Source: CADEEN01 sp963840805
Lineage (GTDB): Bacteria; Pseudomonadota; Gammaproteobacteria; Burkholderiales; Burkholderiaceae_C
Length of the DNA: 64,000 nt
Direction: 5' to 3'
Assembly (NCBI GenBank): GCA_963840805.1
Contig: CAWJAJ010000015.1
Location: 186,001-250,000, forward strand
The notes beneath the pieces were generated by a model that worked only from the letters and a program-made list of their open reading frames with translations, ran no database searches and had not been told where the DNA came from. Made by a program: the position numbers and the translations under genes. Below, piece after piece: positions 53,702 to 63,232 of this stretch. Numbering within the stretch: the first letter of the stretch is position 1; every line of letters starts with the position of its first letter.

Positions 53702-55029
53702 GCACGAAGCAGCTGCCGCCACCGGCGCGCGCTTCGCAGCGCACGCTGCCGCCGTGGCGCTCGGCGATCTGCTTCACCAGCGCCAGGCCGAGGCCGACGC
53801 CGCCCTCGCGCTCGGCATGGCCGGGCAGGCGGAAGAACGGCTCGAAGATGCGCTCGCGCAGCGCCTCGGGAACGCCGGGGCCGCGGTCGCACACGCGCAG
53901 CTCGGCACGCGGCGGCGGGCCGGCCACGCGCTCGGCGCTCAGCGTGATCTCGCCGCCGCCGTAGCGTTTGGCGTTCTCGAGCAGGTTGCGCAGCGCGCGG
54001 CGCAACAGGCGTTCGTCGCCGTGCACGGCGAGTGCAGGCCGCGTGGCCTGCAACTCGGCGCCGACCTGTGCGGCCTCGACGGCGGCGATCGCGATCAGCT
54101 CCACCGCGGCGTGGTTGTCGGTCACGGCCTGGGCATCGAGGCGGCTCGCCAGCAGCACCTCTTCGACCAGCGCATCGAGCTCGCCGATGTTGGTGCGGAT
54201 CTCGTCCTTCAGGTGCTCGCGCTGGGCGCCCGTCGGGCGTCTCCTCGAGCAGCGAGACGGCCATCTTCAGCCGCGCCAGCGGCGAGCGCAGTTCGTGGCT
54301 GGCATTGGCCAGCAGCGATTGATGCGAGCGCACCAGCGCCTCGATGCGCCCGGCGGCCTGGTTGAAGCTGGCGCCCAGCGCGGCCACTTCGTCGCGCCCG
54401 CTGGCATCGACGCGCTGGCCGAGCGCGCCGGCGCCGAAGCGCTCGACGCCCGCCTTCAGGCTCTCGAGCCGGCGCGTCAGGCGCCGCACCACCGGGTAGG
54501 CGCCCGCGGCCACGGCCGCGAACAACAACAGCAGCAAGGCCACCAGCGCGGCACCGCGCGGCCACGGCGGCAGCGGTGCTTGCCGCTGCGGCCCGGCCGT
54601 GCCGCCGCCGGGCCGCAGCGCGCCGTCCGCGCGCATGCCTTGCATCGGCCCGCGCAACAGCCACAGCGTGCGGCCGTCGTCCAGGCGCACCGGCAGGCCA
54701 TGCCGATCGCCGGGCATCTCGGCGGTGCGGCGCAGGTACGACTCGCTGGCACCGATGCGCTGGCCCTGCTCGTCGTCCAGCGCCAGCGGCAGGCGCAGCC
54801 GCTGCGACCACTCGCCGAGCGCATCGGCCTGCTGCTCGCGCGCGGCATCGGCCGGCGGCAGCGAGCGCTGGATCAGGTCGGCCCAGGCGCCGATGCGCTC
54901 GCTGACCTGCGCGTCGAAGCGGCCGCGCTCGGCCTGCACTTCGCGCTGGAACAACCACGCCGAGCCGGTGGCAAACAGCGCCAGCGCCACCACCACCGTG
55001 AGGTAGATGCGCAGGTAGAGCGACTTCAT
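53679..55029 (-). CDS. Two-component sensor histidine kinase (one frameshift)
   Basis: A membrane kinase of about 450 residues. The first transmembrane helix is LYLRIYLTVVVALALFATGSAW, then a periplasmic sensor of about 130 residues, a second helix (AALVALLLLLFAAVAAGAYPV) and a HAMP domain. The phosphoacceptor histidine is in LLANASHELRSPLARLKM. One surplus base near 54232 is repaired to AQREHLKDEIRTNIGELDALV. The ATPase domain has LLENAKRYG (N box), CDRGPGVPE (G1) and GVGLGLALVKQIAERH (G2). The ATG overlaps the regulator stop (ATGA). The plan is that of CpxA/RstB-type envelope sensors. Confidence 0.92.
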
Positions 55030-55745
55030 CCGTCGCTGCCTGCGTCCTGGCGCTTCGCGAACAGGTAGCCGACGCCGCGCACGGTGAGCACGCGCTTCGG
55101 ATCCTTGGGGTCGTCTTCGATGGCCGCGCGGATGCGCGAGATGTGCACGTCGATCGAGCGGTCGAAGGCTTCCAGCGGATGGCCGCGCAGCGCGTCCATG
55201 ATCTGGTCGCGCGACAGCACGCGGCCGGCAGCCTGCGCCAGCACCGCGAGCAGATCGAACTGGTGCGTGGTGAGCTCGCACGATTTCGCATCGAGCCGCG
55301 CCTGGCGCGCACCGAGGTCGATCTCGAGGCGGCCGAAACGCAGCACCTCGTCGGCCGCGGTTTCGGGTTGGGCGCGGCGCAGCAGCGCCTTCACGCGGGC
55401 CAGCAATTCACGCGGCTCGAACGGCTTGCCGAGGTAATCGTCGGCGCCGATCTCGAGGCCGACGATGCGGTCGAGCGGCTCGCCGCGCGCCGTCAGCATC
55501 AGCAGCGGCAGCCGCCGCGTGCGCGCATCGGCACGCAACTCGCGCGTCAGGTCCAGGCCGTCGCCGTCGGGCAGCATCAGGTCGAGCAGCAGTGCATCGT
55601 ATTGGCCCTCGCGCAGGCGCTCGCGGCCGGCGGCCAGCGACCCGGCGGCGTCGACCTCGTAGCCGGCGTGGCGCAGGTAATCGCCGACCATGCCGGTCAG
55701 GCGGGCGTCGTCGTCGATCAGCAGCAGGCGCTGCGCGTGGGCCAT
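55026..55745 (-). CDS. OmpR-family response regulator
   Basis: A 239-residue regulator. The receiver has the acidic pair in LLLIDDDARL, the phosphorylated aspartate in ALLLDLMLPDGDGL (about residue 54), the threonine in LMLTARGEP and the lysine in GADDYLGKPFEPRELL. The C-terminal winged helix shows LTTHQFDLLAVLAQAAGRVL and SIDVHISRIRAAIEDDP then RVLTVRGVGYLF. The ATG at 55745 is used; an upstream frame extends to 55814. With the coupled kinase and the Spy/CpxP-like gene next door, an envelope-stress role like CpxRA or RstAB is inferred. Confidence 0.94.
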   Translation of the reverse strand: MAHAQRLLLIDDDARLTGMVGDYLRHAGYEVDAAGSLAAGRERLREGQYDALLLDLMLPDGDGLDLTRELRADARTRRLPLLMLTARGEPLDRIVGLEIGADDYLGKPFEPRELLARVKALLRRAQPETAADEVLRFGRLEIDLGARQARLDAKSCELTTHQFDLLAVLAQAAGRVLSRDQIMDALRGHPLEAFDRSIDVHISRIRAAIEDDPKDPKRVLTVRGVGYLFAKRQDAGSDG

Positions 55746-55921
55746 CGTCGCGCTCGTGTCAGAAATGAAAGGCCCCGGTCGCACCTCGCGCCGGGGCTCG
55801 GGCCTGGAAAGCATACGGCAGTTAACCCGCAGCCGCGCCGTCGCCGCAGGCCGCGCCGGGCCGCTCCCAAGCGGCCTGCGCTCCCCTCGGGCCCACGAAG
55901 GGGCCCCTGCGGGTCCTGGGG

Positions 55922-55936
55922 CGACGCCGCAGGCGT
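55922..55936 (-). terminator. Short hairpin after the Spy-like gene
   Basis: GACGCC-TGC-GGCGTC is a perfect 6-base-pair stem, 11 bases past the Spy-like stop on the minus strand and within the 201-base gap before the response-regulator gene. There is no T-run, so termination would be inefficient or Rho-dependent; part of the transcript may continue into the two-component genes. Confidence 0.35.
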
Positions 55937-55946
55937 CTTGGGGCTG

Positions 55947-56507
55947 TCACTTCTTGGCCGGGGCACCTTGCAGTTGCTGACGCTCCTGCATGTGGCGGCG
56001 CATCATGTCGCCGCGCTGGGCCATGTGATCGGCCATCAGCTTGCGCTGCTCGGGCGTCAGCACGCGGCTGACGTCCAGCATCGACTGCATCATGCGGCGC
56101 GAGGCCTGGTCATGCTGCTGCATCATCTGCTGGCGCAGCGCCTCGGCGGCATTGGCGTCGACCGTCGGCTGGCTGAACAGCTTCATGCCCTGCTCGCGCA
56201 GCGCGCGGTGCGCTTCACGCTGGGCCTGTCGCTCGGTGGCATTGCGCTCGAAGATCTGCTTGATCTGCGCGCGCTGCTCGGCGGTGGCTTTGACCGTGTC
56301 GAGCATGCGCTCGCCCATCCGGCCCTGCATCATGCCGATGCCCGGGCCGCCGTAGGCGCCTGGACCGCCATGACCGCCATGGCCGCCAAAGGAACCGGGG
56401 CCACCCTGGGCCCAGACCGACAGTGCGGCGGTGCCGAGAACGGCAACGAGGACCGCGCCGCTGAACAGGCGGGCGGCGGAAATCGGGAAGCGTGCGGTGC
56501 GGGTCAT
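55947..56507 (-). CDS. Spy/CpxP-like periplasmic LTxxQ-motif protein
   Basis: A 186-residue secreted protein. A signal peptide (ARLFSGAVLVAVLGTAALSVWAQ) ends near residue 34, followed by a Gly/His-rich stretch (GGPGSFGGHGGHGGPGAYGG) that could bind metal. The body is Gln/Arg/Met-rich and helical, with two LTxxQ-type repeats: a degenerate VKATAEQRAQIKQIF and a clear VLTPEQRKLMADHMAQ. Such proteins are periplasmic chaperones or CpxA-type feedback inhibitors. It is encoded upstream of the response regulator and kinase on the same strand and is probably their target. Confidence 0.9.
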   Translation of the reverse strand: MTRTARFPISAARLFSGAVLVAVLGTAALSVWAQGGPGSFGGHGGHGGPGAYGGPGIGMMQGRMGERMLDTVKATAEQRAQIKQIFERNATERQAQREAHRALREQGMKLFSQPTVDANAAEALRQQMMQQHDQASRRMMQSMLDVSRVLTPEQRKLMADHMAQRGDMMRRHMQERQQLQGAPAKK

Positions 56508-56622
56508 CGAAGGACTCCTGTGGCAGTGACGATGCCCAGACAATGCGCGCCCACCGTGAGGCGCTGACGGCTGGCTCGTAAAGCTGCGTAAACCGGCGTT
56601 GCGGCCGATCAATGGCGGCTCG

Positions 56623-57546
56623 TCAGGGCCGGGGTTCGATGCGCGTGAGCGTGCGGCGCAGCGCGAACTCGGGGTTGCCGCTGCGCAGCTCCAGCCGCAG
56701 CAGCACGCCGCTCTTGCGGTCGACCACCATGACGCCGTCGAGCCGGGTGCCGTGGCTGCCCATCGGCGCGTCGCCGAACAGCTCGATCACCGCGGCATCG
56801 AACGGGCGACCGAGCGAGGTCTGCACGCCCAGCGCGATGACCTGGCCGCGCAGGCGGCCGGTGCCGCCCTCTTCGCCGCCGATGACGTCGCCGCTGAGGA
56901 CGTCGCCCAGTGCCATCTCCGGGCGCAGCAGCCGCTTCCAGTGCAGCCAACCGCTCTGCTCGGGCATCTGCGGCTGGTTGCCCCAGCGGTCCTGCCGCCA
57001 AGGCAGCGGCTGCACGCGGCCGCCGAGGTCGGCCGTGAACTCGATCTCGTCGCGGCGCAGCGCGGCCACGCGCAAGCCCAACTCGCGCACCGGCCCGCCG
57101 GCTGCCGCGCGCTCTTCGTAGACCAAGCGCTCGCCGGGCACGATCGGCAACGCCGCGGCACGCGCCGCATCCAGTTGCTCGGGCGGCGGCGGGCAGGCCC
57201 GCTGCGCCAGTGCCTGGCGCAGCGCTTCGTCGCGGCCGCGCAGCGTGGCCAAGGCCTTGGCATCGGGCCCGGTGGGACGCATCGCCAGCAGCGCCGGCCA
57301 GAACAGCGTCGTCACGCCGAGGCCGAAGGCGATGATGTTGTTGCCCGAGCGCTCGTCGACGGCGTAGGCCAGGTCCGTGGCGCGCTGGCGCACGCGGTCG
57401 GCCTCGTCGTACAGCGCGTCGCAATCCAGCGCGGCGTATAGCGACGGGTCGATGGCCGCCGGGCGCACGTCGGCCGAGCGGGTGGCGCAGGCCGCAAGCA
57501 AGGCCAGCGGCAGCAGCGCGGCGAGCCATCGGGAACCATCGGGCAT
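56623..57546 (-). CDS. Predicted lipoprotein of unknown function
   Basis: A roughly 307-residue protein. The signal sequence WLAALLPLALLAACATRS carries a lipobox (LLAAC) with Cys near residue 20, so it should be lipid-anchored. Residues about 60-90 (AVDERSGNNIIAFGLGVTTLFWPALLAM) form a hydrophobic helix pair. The C-terminal part is beta-rich (VIALGVQTSLGRPFDAAVIELFG). No family was recognised. An alternative ATG at 57567 adds seven residues. It is divergent from the Lon-like protease gene (112 bases). Confidence 0.78.
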   Translation of the reverse strand: MPDGSRWLAALLPLALLAACATRSADVRPAAIDPSLYAALDCDALYDEADRVRQRATDLAYAVDERSGNNIIAFGLGVTTLFWPALLAMRPTGPDAKALATLRGRDEALRQALAQRACPPPPEQLDAARAAALPIVPGERLVYEERAAAGGPVRELGLRVAALRRDEIEFTADLGGRVQPLPWRQDRWGNQPQMPEQSGWLHWKRLLRPEMALGDVLSGDVIGGEEGGTGRLRGQVIALGVQTSLGRPFDAAVIELFGDAPMGSHGTRLDGVMVVDRKSGVLLRLELRSGNPEFALRRTLTRIEPRP

Positions 57547-57658
57547 GACGCTGATTTTGCCGTGCATTTGCTGCCTTGACCCCGCTCAATCGCGGTGGCG
57601 GCGCAACCGCTAGTCTGGATGCACCCGGCGCCTGCGGTGCCGCACTGTCGATTGCCCC

Positions 57659-60126
57659 ATGCCCGCCCGCCTGCTGACCCCGCGCGAACTGGTCACGCGC
57701 TGCGACCCGGCCTCCCTCGGCATCGAAGACACGACCAGCGGCGACGGCCGCGCGATCGTCGGCCAGCAACGCGCCCGCGCTGCGATCGACTTCGGCATCG
57801 CGATGGCGCGCGGCGGCCATCACCTGTTCGTGATGGGCCCGCGCGGCTCAGGCAAGCAGACGCTGGTGCGCGACGCGATCGCGGCGCAACTCGCCCGCGG
57901 CGGCGGTGAACGCTTCGACTGGGTCTACGTCAACAACTTCGAGCAACCGCACAAGCCGCTGGCGCTGCGCCTGCCGCAGGGGCGCGGCACGCAGTTGCGC
58001 CAGCACATGCGCACGCTGGTGCAGGACTTGCGCACGATGATCCCGGCGACCTTCGAATCGGAGGAGTACGCCAACGCCGTCGAGCGGCTGAACAACGAAT
58101 ACAAGGAGCGCGCCGAACAGGCCGTGCTGGCCGTCGGCGAAGACGCGCAGCGGCAGGGCCTGGTGATGGTGCGCACGCCGGTGGGTCTGAGCTTCGCGCC
58201 GCGCAAACCACCGGGCACCGGCGAAGCCGCCGGCGAGGTCGGCGTGCTCTCGCCGCAGGAGTTCGAGGCCCTGCCGCAGGCCGAGCGCGAGCGGCTGCAA
58301 GCGGCGATGAGCGCAGCCCAGGAGCAATTGGCGCGCACGCTGCGCAGCTCGGTGCAACTGCGCAAGGAACTGGCCGATCGCCTGCGCACGCTGAACCGCT
58401 CGATGACCCTGGTGGCCGTGGAGCACGTGGTCGACGAAGTCAAGGCGCTCTACACCGACCTGCCGGACGTCGGTGCCTACCTCGACGCCGTGCGCGCCGA
58501 CGTGATCGACAGCGCCGACAGTTTCCGCGCGGCCAAGGACGACGACGGCAGCGGAGCCGGAGCACCCCGACCTGTCGGCCTACGAGGTCAACCTGATCGT
58601 CGACACCGCCGGCAGCGACGGCACGCCGATCGTGACCATCGACCATCCGACCTACAACAACCTGATCGGCCGTGTCGACCACATCGCGCGGCTGGGCACG
58701 CTGCTGACCGATTACCGCCTGATCAAGGCCGGCGTGCTGCACCGGGCCAATGGCGGCTACCTGCTGATCGACGCGGCCAAGCTGCTGGTGCAGCCGTTCG
58801 CCTGGGACGCGTTGAAGCGCGCGCTGCTGCGCGGCGAGATCCGCATCGAATCGGTGGCCGATCTGTACAGCCTGGTCTCGACGATGCAGCTCGAGCCGAC
58901 GCCGATCCCGCTCAGCGTCAAGGTGGTGCTGCTCGGCGAGCGCTACCTCGGTGCGTTGCTGCAGGCCTACGACCCGGATTTCGGCAAGCTGTTTCGCGTC
59001 GTCGCCGATCTGTCGGACGAGTTGCCGCGCGAGCCGGCCACGCAGCGCGAACTGGCGCGCGCGCTCGCAGGCGCGCGCGGTCGAGCACGCGCTGCTGCCG
59101 CCCAGCACGCCGGCGCTGGCACGGCTGATCGACCACGCCTCGCGCCTGGCCGGCGACGCCACGCGCCTGACCGCCGAGGTGCAGCACCTGCTCGACGTGA
59201 CGATGGAAGCCGACCACCTGGCGCGCAACGCCGGGCGCCCCTGCATCGAGGCGCCCGACATCGGCGCGGCGATCGCGGCGCGGCGCCAGCGCGCGAGCCG
59301 GCTGCACGAGCGGCTGCAGCGCGAAGTCGCGCGCGACATGCTGATGATCTCCACCGCCGGGCAGCATGTCGGCCAGGTCAACGGGCTGATGGTGTTCGAG
59401 GTCGGCGACGAGGCATTCGGCGAACCGGTGCGCATCAGCGCCACCACGCGGCTCGGCGAAGGCGAGGTCATCGACATCCAGCGCGAGACGCAGCTGGCCG
59501 GCCCGCTGCATGCCAAGGGCGTGCTGATCCTGGCCTCGTACCTGGCCTCGCGCTACTCGCGCTTCCATGCCCACGCCATCGTCGCCAGCCTGGTGTTCGA
59601 GCAGACCTACGGCATGGTCGAGGGCGACAGCGCCTCGCTGGCCGAGCTGGTGGCGCTGCTGTCGTCGATCGCCGACGTGCCGGTGAAGCAGTGCTTCGCC
59701 GTCACCGGCTCGGTCAACCAGTTCGGCGACGTGCAGCCGATCGGCGGCGTCAACGAGAAGATCGAAGGCTTCTTCGACATCTGCGCCGCGCGCGGGCTGG
59801 ACGGCACGCACGGCGTGATCGTGCCGCAGGCCAACGTGGCGCAGCTGATGCTGCGCGACGACGTCATCGACGCAGTGGCGGCCGGGCGCTTCGCGATCCA
59901 CGCGGTGCGCCATGTCGACGACGCGGTCGAGGTGCTGACCGGCCTGGCCGCCGGCGATCCGCTCGCGCCGCAGCCCGACAGCGTCAACGGGCGCATCGCG
60001 GCGCGGCTGCGCGAGTACGCCACGCTCGGCCGCAGCGGGCAACGCCGCATCGCGCGCCGCCGTGTCGTGACCACGACCCACCTCCATCTGCCCGATGGCA
60101 ATGGGCCGGAGACGAGCGAGCCCTGA
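57659..60126 (+). CDS. Lon-related ATP-dependent protease, LonB/YcbZ (COG1067) type (two frameshifts)
   Basis: A roughly 820-residue AAA+ protease. The N-terminal Walker A is MGPRGSGKQTLVRD, followed by VYVNNFEQPHKPLALRLP and a long coiled-coil insertion. A LonB-type ATPase core with HRANGGYLLIDAAKLL follows. The S16 proteolytic domain has the catalytic serine in MVEGDSASLAELVALLSS and the lysine in GGVNEKIEGFFDICAARG. Single surplus bases near 58553 and 59070 are repaired to AEPEHPDLSAYEVNLIVD and SQARAVEHALLPPS-like joins. It has no LonA N-domain. It starts a co-directional run of stress and lipid genes. Confidence 0.9.
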
Positions 60127-60146
60127 GCCATCGACAGGCGAGCCCC

Positions 60147-60827
60147 ATGAATGCGCCATTGGCCCCGCCCGTCCGCCATGTGCTGGCCGTGCTCGACGAC
60201 ACCGTCGAAGGCGCGCTGGTGATCGAGTGGTCGGCAGCGCTGGCGCACACGCTGCAGCGCGAGCTGGCGGTGGTCTATGTCGAGAGCACGCCGGCGCTGG
60301 GAGCCGCGGCGCTGCCGGGCACCCGGGTGCTGGCCCATGCGGGGGCGCAGTGGGCACCGTTCACGCCACCGGACGTCGAGCGCGGCTTCCGCTTGCAGGC
60401 CGAGCGGTTGCGCGCGCTGGCCGGCCCGATTTCGCTGCGCCATGCCGTGAACTGGTCGCTGCGCACGCTGCGCGGCGCACTGCCGCGCACCGCATTCGAG
60501 CTGTTCACCGAGGCTGACCTGCTGTTCATCGCGTCGCCGCTGCCGCTGCGGGTGCTGCACATGCGGGGCGGTCCGGCGCGCGCCGTGCGGGTGGCCGCGG
60601 TGACCGACGGCAGCGACGCCGGCGCGCGCGGCGTGCGTGCGGCCACGCAGCTGGCGCAGGCGCTGGCGGCTCCACTGCAGGTGCTGCAGCTCGCCCCCGG
60701 CGAAGACGCGACCGAACCGTTGCTGCGCGCCGGCCTGCAGCATGCCGATGTGCTGGTGCTGCCGCGCGCGCTGGCTTCGCAACGCAGCCTGGCCCGCGTG
60801 CCGTGCCCGGCGCTGCTGGTGGCCTGA
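60147..60827 (+). CDS. Universal stress protein-like
   Basis: A 226-residue protein of the UspA-like alpha/beta fold. VRHVLAVLDDTVEGALVIEWSAALA forms the first strand-helix, and a second half-repeat runs from AVRVAAVTDGSDAGARGVRAATQLA to VPCPALLV. The ATP-binding G-x2-G-x9-G(S/T) motif is not clear, so it may not bind nucleotide. It begins 20 bases after the Lon-like stop and ends just before the patatin gene, so co-transcription is likely. Confidence 0.75.
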   Translation: MNAPLAPPVRHVLAVLDDTVEGALVIEWSAALAHTLQRELAVVYVESTPALGAAALPGTRVLAHAGAQWAPFTPPDVERGFRLQAERLRALAGPISLRHAVNWSLRTLRGALPRTAFELFTEADLLFIASPLPLRVLHMRGGPARAVRVAAVTDGSDAGARGVRAATQLAQALAAPLQVLQLAPGEDATEPLLRAGLQHADVLVLPRALASQRSLARVPCPALLVA

Positions 60828-60835
60828 GGATCTCC

Positions 60836-61820
60836 ATGGCGACCCGTCCGGCCTCCGGCGAAATCCGCGAGATGAAGGTGCTGGCGCTGTCCGGCGGCGG
60901 CTTCCTCGGGCCTGTACACCGCGCATGTACTGCAGGCGCTCGAGACGCGCGCCGGCGTGCCGCTCGGCCGCTGTTTCGACCTCATCGCCGGCACCTCGAT
61001 CGGTGCCGTGCTGGCGCTCGCGCTGGCCTACGAAGTGCCGATGGTGCGGCTGGTGCGTCTGTTCACCGATCACGGGCCGCGCGTGTTCTCCAGCCGCGCG
61101 CTGCCGGCCGGCACGGTGGGCCGATTGCTCGACCTGACGCGTTCGGTGCTGGGCCCGAAGTACAGCGGCGAGGCCTTGCACGAGGCGCTGGCGGTCGAAC
61201 TCGGCGACTGGCGACTCGGCGATGCGCTGCACCCGGTGGTGGTGCCGGTGGTCGATGTGGGCGAGTGCCGCACCAAGGTCTTCAAGACACCGCACGCCGA
61301 GCCCTCGCTCGGCGACGCCGACCTGCGCGCTGCCGATGTCGCAATGGCCGCGTGCGCCGCGCCGGCGTACTTCCCGTCGGTACGCATCGGCGAGCGGCTG
61401 TATGCCGACGGCGGGCTGTTCGCGGTGGCGCCCGACCAGGTCGCGCTGCACGAGGTCGAGCATTTCATCGGTGTCGATCCGTCGCGGCTGTCGATGCTGT
61501 CGATCGGCACCGCGACCGCGCGCTATCAGCCGCGTGAAGGCGTGCAGGAGGAGGCCGGCGCCGTCGGCTGGCTCAGCGAAGGCCGCTTGATCCTGACGCT
61601 GATCTCGGTGCAGCAGCAGCATGTGCAGGCGATGATGGAAGATCGCCTCGGCGAACGCTACCTGCGCCTGGATGCCGAGTGGCCGGCCGATGCCGGGCTG
61701 GGCATCGACGTGGCCACTGCCGACGCCGCGCAGCGCCTGGCCGCGCTGGCCAAGGGAACGATGAAGACCGCCGACGCGCGGCGGCTGGCACTCTTCCTCG
61801 AACCGGTGCCCGCGCCATGA
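60836..61820 (+). CDS. Patatin-like phospholipase (one frameshift)
   Basis: A roughly 327-residue acyl hydrolase. The oxyanion loop is LALSGGGFLGLYTAHVLQALE, the nucleophile serine is in IAGTSIGAVLALAL (GxSxG) and the catalytic aspartate in YADGGLFAVAPD. One surplus base near 60911 in the glycine-rich loop breaks the frame just after GGGFLG. The GGGFxGLYTAxVLxxLE form also appears in cyclic-nucleotide-activated CapV effectors, but no CD-NTase gene is nearby, so a housekeeping lipase role is preferred. Its stop overlaps the homospermidine synthase start (ATGA). Confidence 0.88.
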
Positions 61821-63232
61821 ATGCCTCGCGGACCCTGCATGCCTTCACTGGCCGCGCGCTGGTGCTCGGTTTCGGCTGCATCGGCCAGGCCTTGTTGCCG
61901 CTGCTGCTGCGCCACCTCGCGCTGCGGCCCGATCAGATCACCATCGTCAAGCCGCACCCGCACGACCTCGACGCGGCGCGTGCCGCGGGCGTGCACTGCG
62001 TCGTGCAGGGGGTGACACGCGACAACCTGCACACCCTGCTCGCGCCGCGCCTGTCGGCGGGCGACCTGCTGATCAACCTGTCGGTCGATGTCTCGAGCGT
62101 GGCGCTGCTGCAGTGGTGCCGCGACGCCGGTGTGTTGTACCTCGACACCTGCATCGAACCGTGGGCCGACGGCTACCTCGATCCGACGCTGAGTGCCTCG
62201 CAACGCAGCAACCACGCGCTGCGCGAAGCCGCACTCGCGTTGCGCTGCACGGGCCCGGCGCCGACAGCGGTGTTGACGCACGGCGCCAATCCGGGCCTGG
62301 TGTCGCACTTCGTCAAGCAGGCGTTGCTGAACATCGCCGCCGACACCGGCCAGGCCGAAGCGGCGCCGACGACGCGCGAGGGCTGGGCCCGCCTGGCGCA
62401 GCGCCTGGGCGTGCGCGTGATCCACATCGCCGAGCGCGACACGCAGGTCGGCGCCCAGCGCAAGGCGCCCGGCGAATTCGTCAACACCTGGTCGGCCGAG
62501 GCCTTCGTCGACGAGGGCACGCAGCCGGCCGAGCTCGGCTGGGGCAGCCACGAACGCCACTTCCCGCCCGACGGCGCCTATCACGCGAGCGGCACGCCGG
62601 CGGCGATCTACCTGAACCGCCCCGGTGCCGGCACGCGCGTGCGCAGCTGGACGCCGCGCGGCGGGCCGATGCATGGCTTCCTGGTCACGCACGCCGAATC
62701 GATCTCGATCACCGAGTACCTGACGCTCGGCGAGGGCCGCACGCCCGCCTACCGGCCCACCGTGCACTACGCCTACCACCCTTGCGACGACGCGGTGCTG
62801 TCGCTGCACGAACTGGCCGGGCGCAACTGGCGCATGCAGCCGCGCCAGCGCGTGCTGCGCGACGACATCGACCGCGGCATCGACGAACTCGGCGTGCTGC
62901 TGATGGGCCACGCGCGCGGCGCCTACTGGTACGGCTCGCAGCTGTCGATCGGCCAGGCACGGGCGCTCGCGCCGCACAACAACGCCACCAGCCTGCAGGT
63001 CGCGGCCGCGGTGCTCGCCGGTGCCGTATGGGCGCTGAAGCACCCGGCCCGCGGCATCGTCGAGCCCGACGAGATGCCGTTCGACGAAGTGCTCGGCACC
63101 ACCGCGCCGTACCTCGGCCCGATGGCCGGCGTCTACAGCGACTGGACGCCGCTGGCCGATCGCGGCTGGCTGTTCGGCGAAGACGTCGACCGCGACGACC
63201 CCTGGCAGTTCAAGAACTTCCGCGTCACATGA
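61817..63232 (+). CDS. hss: Homospermidine synthase
   Basis: A 471-residue NAD-dependent polyamine enzyme, condensing two putrescines to homospermidine. The Rossmann start is RALVLGFGCIGQALLPLLL. Further family sequences are LLINLSVDVSSVALLQWCRD, YLDTCIEPWADGY, LTHGANPGLVSHFVKQAL and LGWGSHERHFPPDG. It is intact. Homospermidine is a characteristic polyamine of many alpha- and betaproteobacteria. Upstream overlap with the patatin gene and downstream overlap with cfa (both ATGA) indicate a coupled operon. Confidence 0.93.
   Translation: MNASRTLHAFTGRALVLGFGCIGQALLPLLLRHLALRPDQITIVKPHPHDLDAARAAGVHCVVQGVTRDNLHTLLAPRLSAGDLLINLSVDVSSVALLQWCRDAGVLYLDTCIEPWADGYLDPTLSASQRSNHALREAALALRCTGPAPTAVLTHGANPGLVSHFVKQALLNIAADTGQAEAAPTTREGWARLAQRLGVRVIHIAERDTQVGAQRKAPGEFVNTWSAEAFVDEGTQPAELGWGSHERHFPPDGAYHASGTPAAIYLNRPGAGTRVRSWTPRGGPMHGFLVTHAESISITEYLTLGEGRTPAYRPTVHYAYHPCDDAVLSLHELAGRNWRMQPRQRVLRDDIDRGIDELGVLLMGHARGAYWYGSQLSIGQARALAPHNNATSLQVAAAVLAGAVWALKHPARGIVEPDEMPFDEVLGTTAPYLGPMAGVYSDWTPLADRGWLFGEDVDRDDPWQFKNFRVT

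Noticed and set aside
60836..61820. Patatin as a CBASS effector (CapV)
   Set aside because: The glycine-rich loop resembles CapV, but no CD-NTase, Cap2/Cap3 or HORMA gene is nearby and the gene is coupled to homospermidine synthase and cfa.
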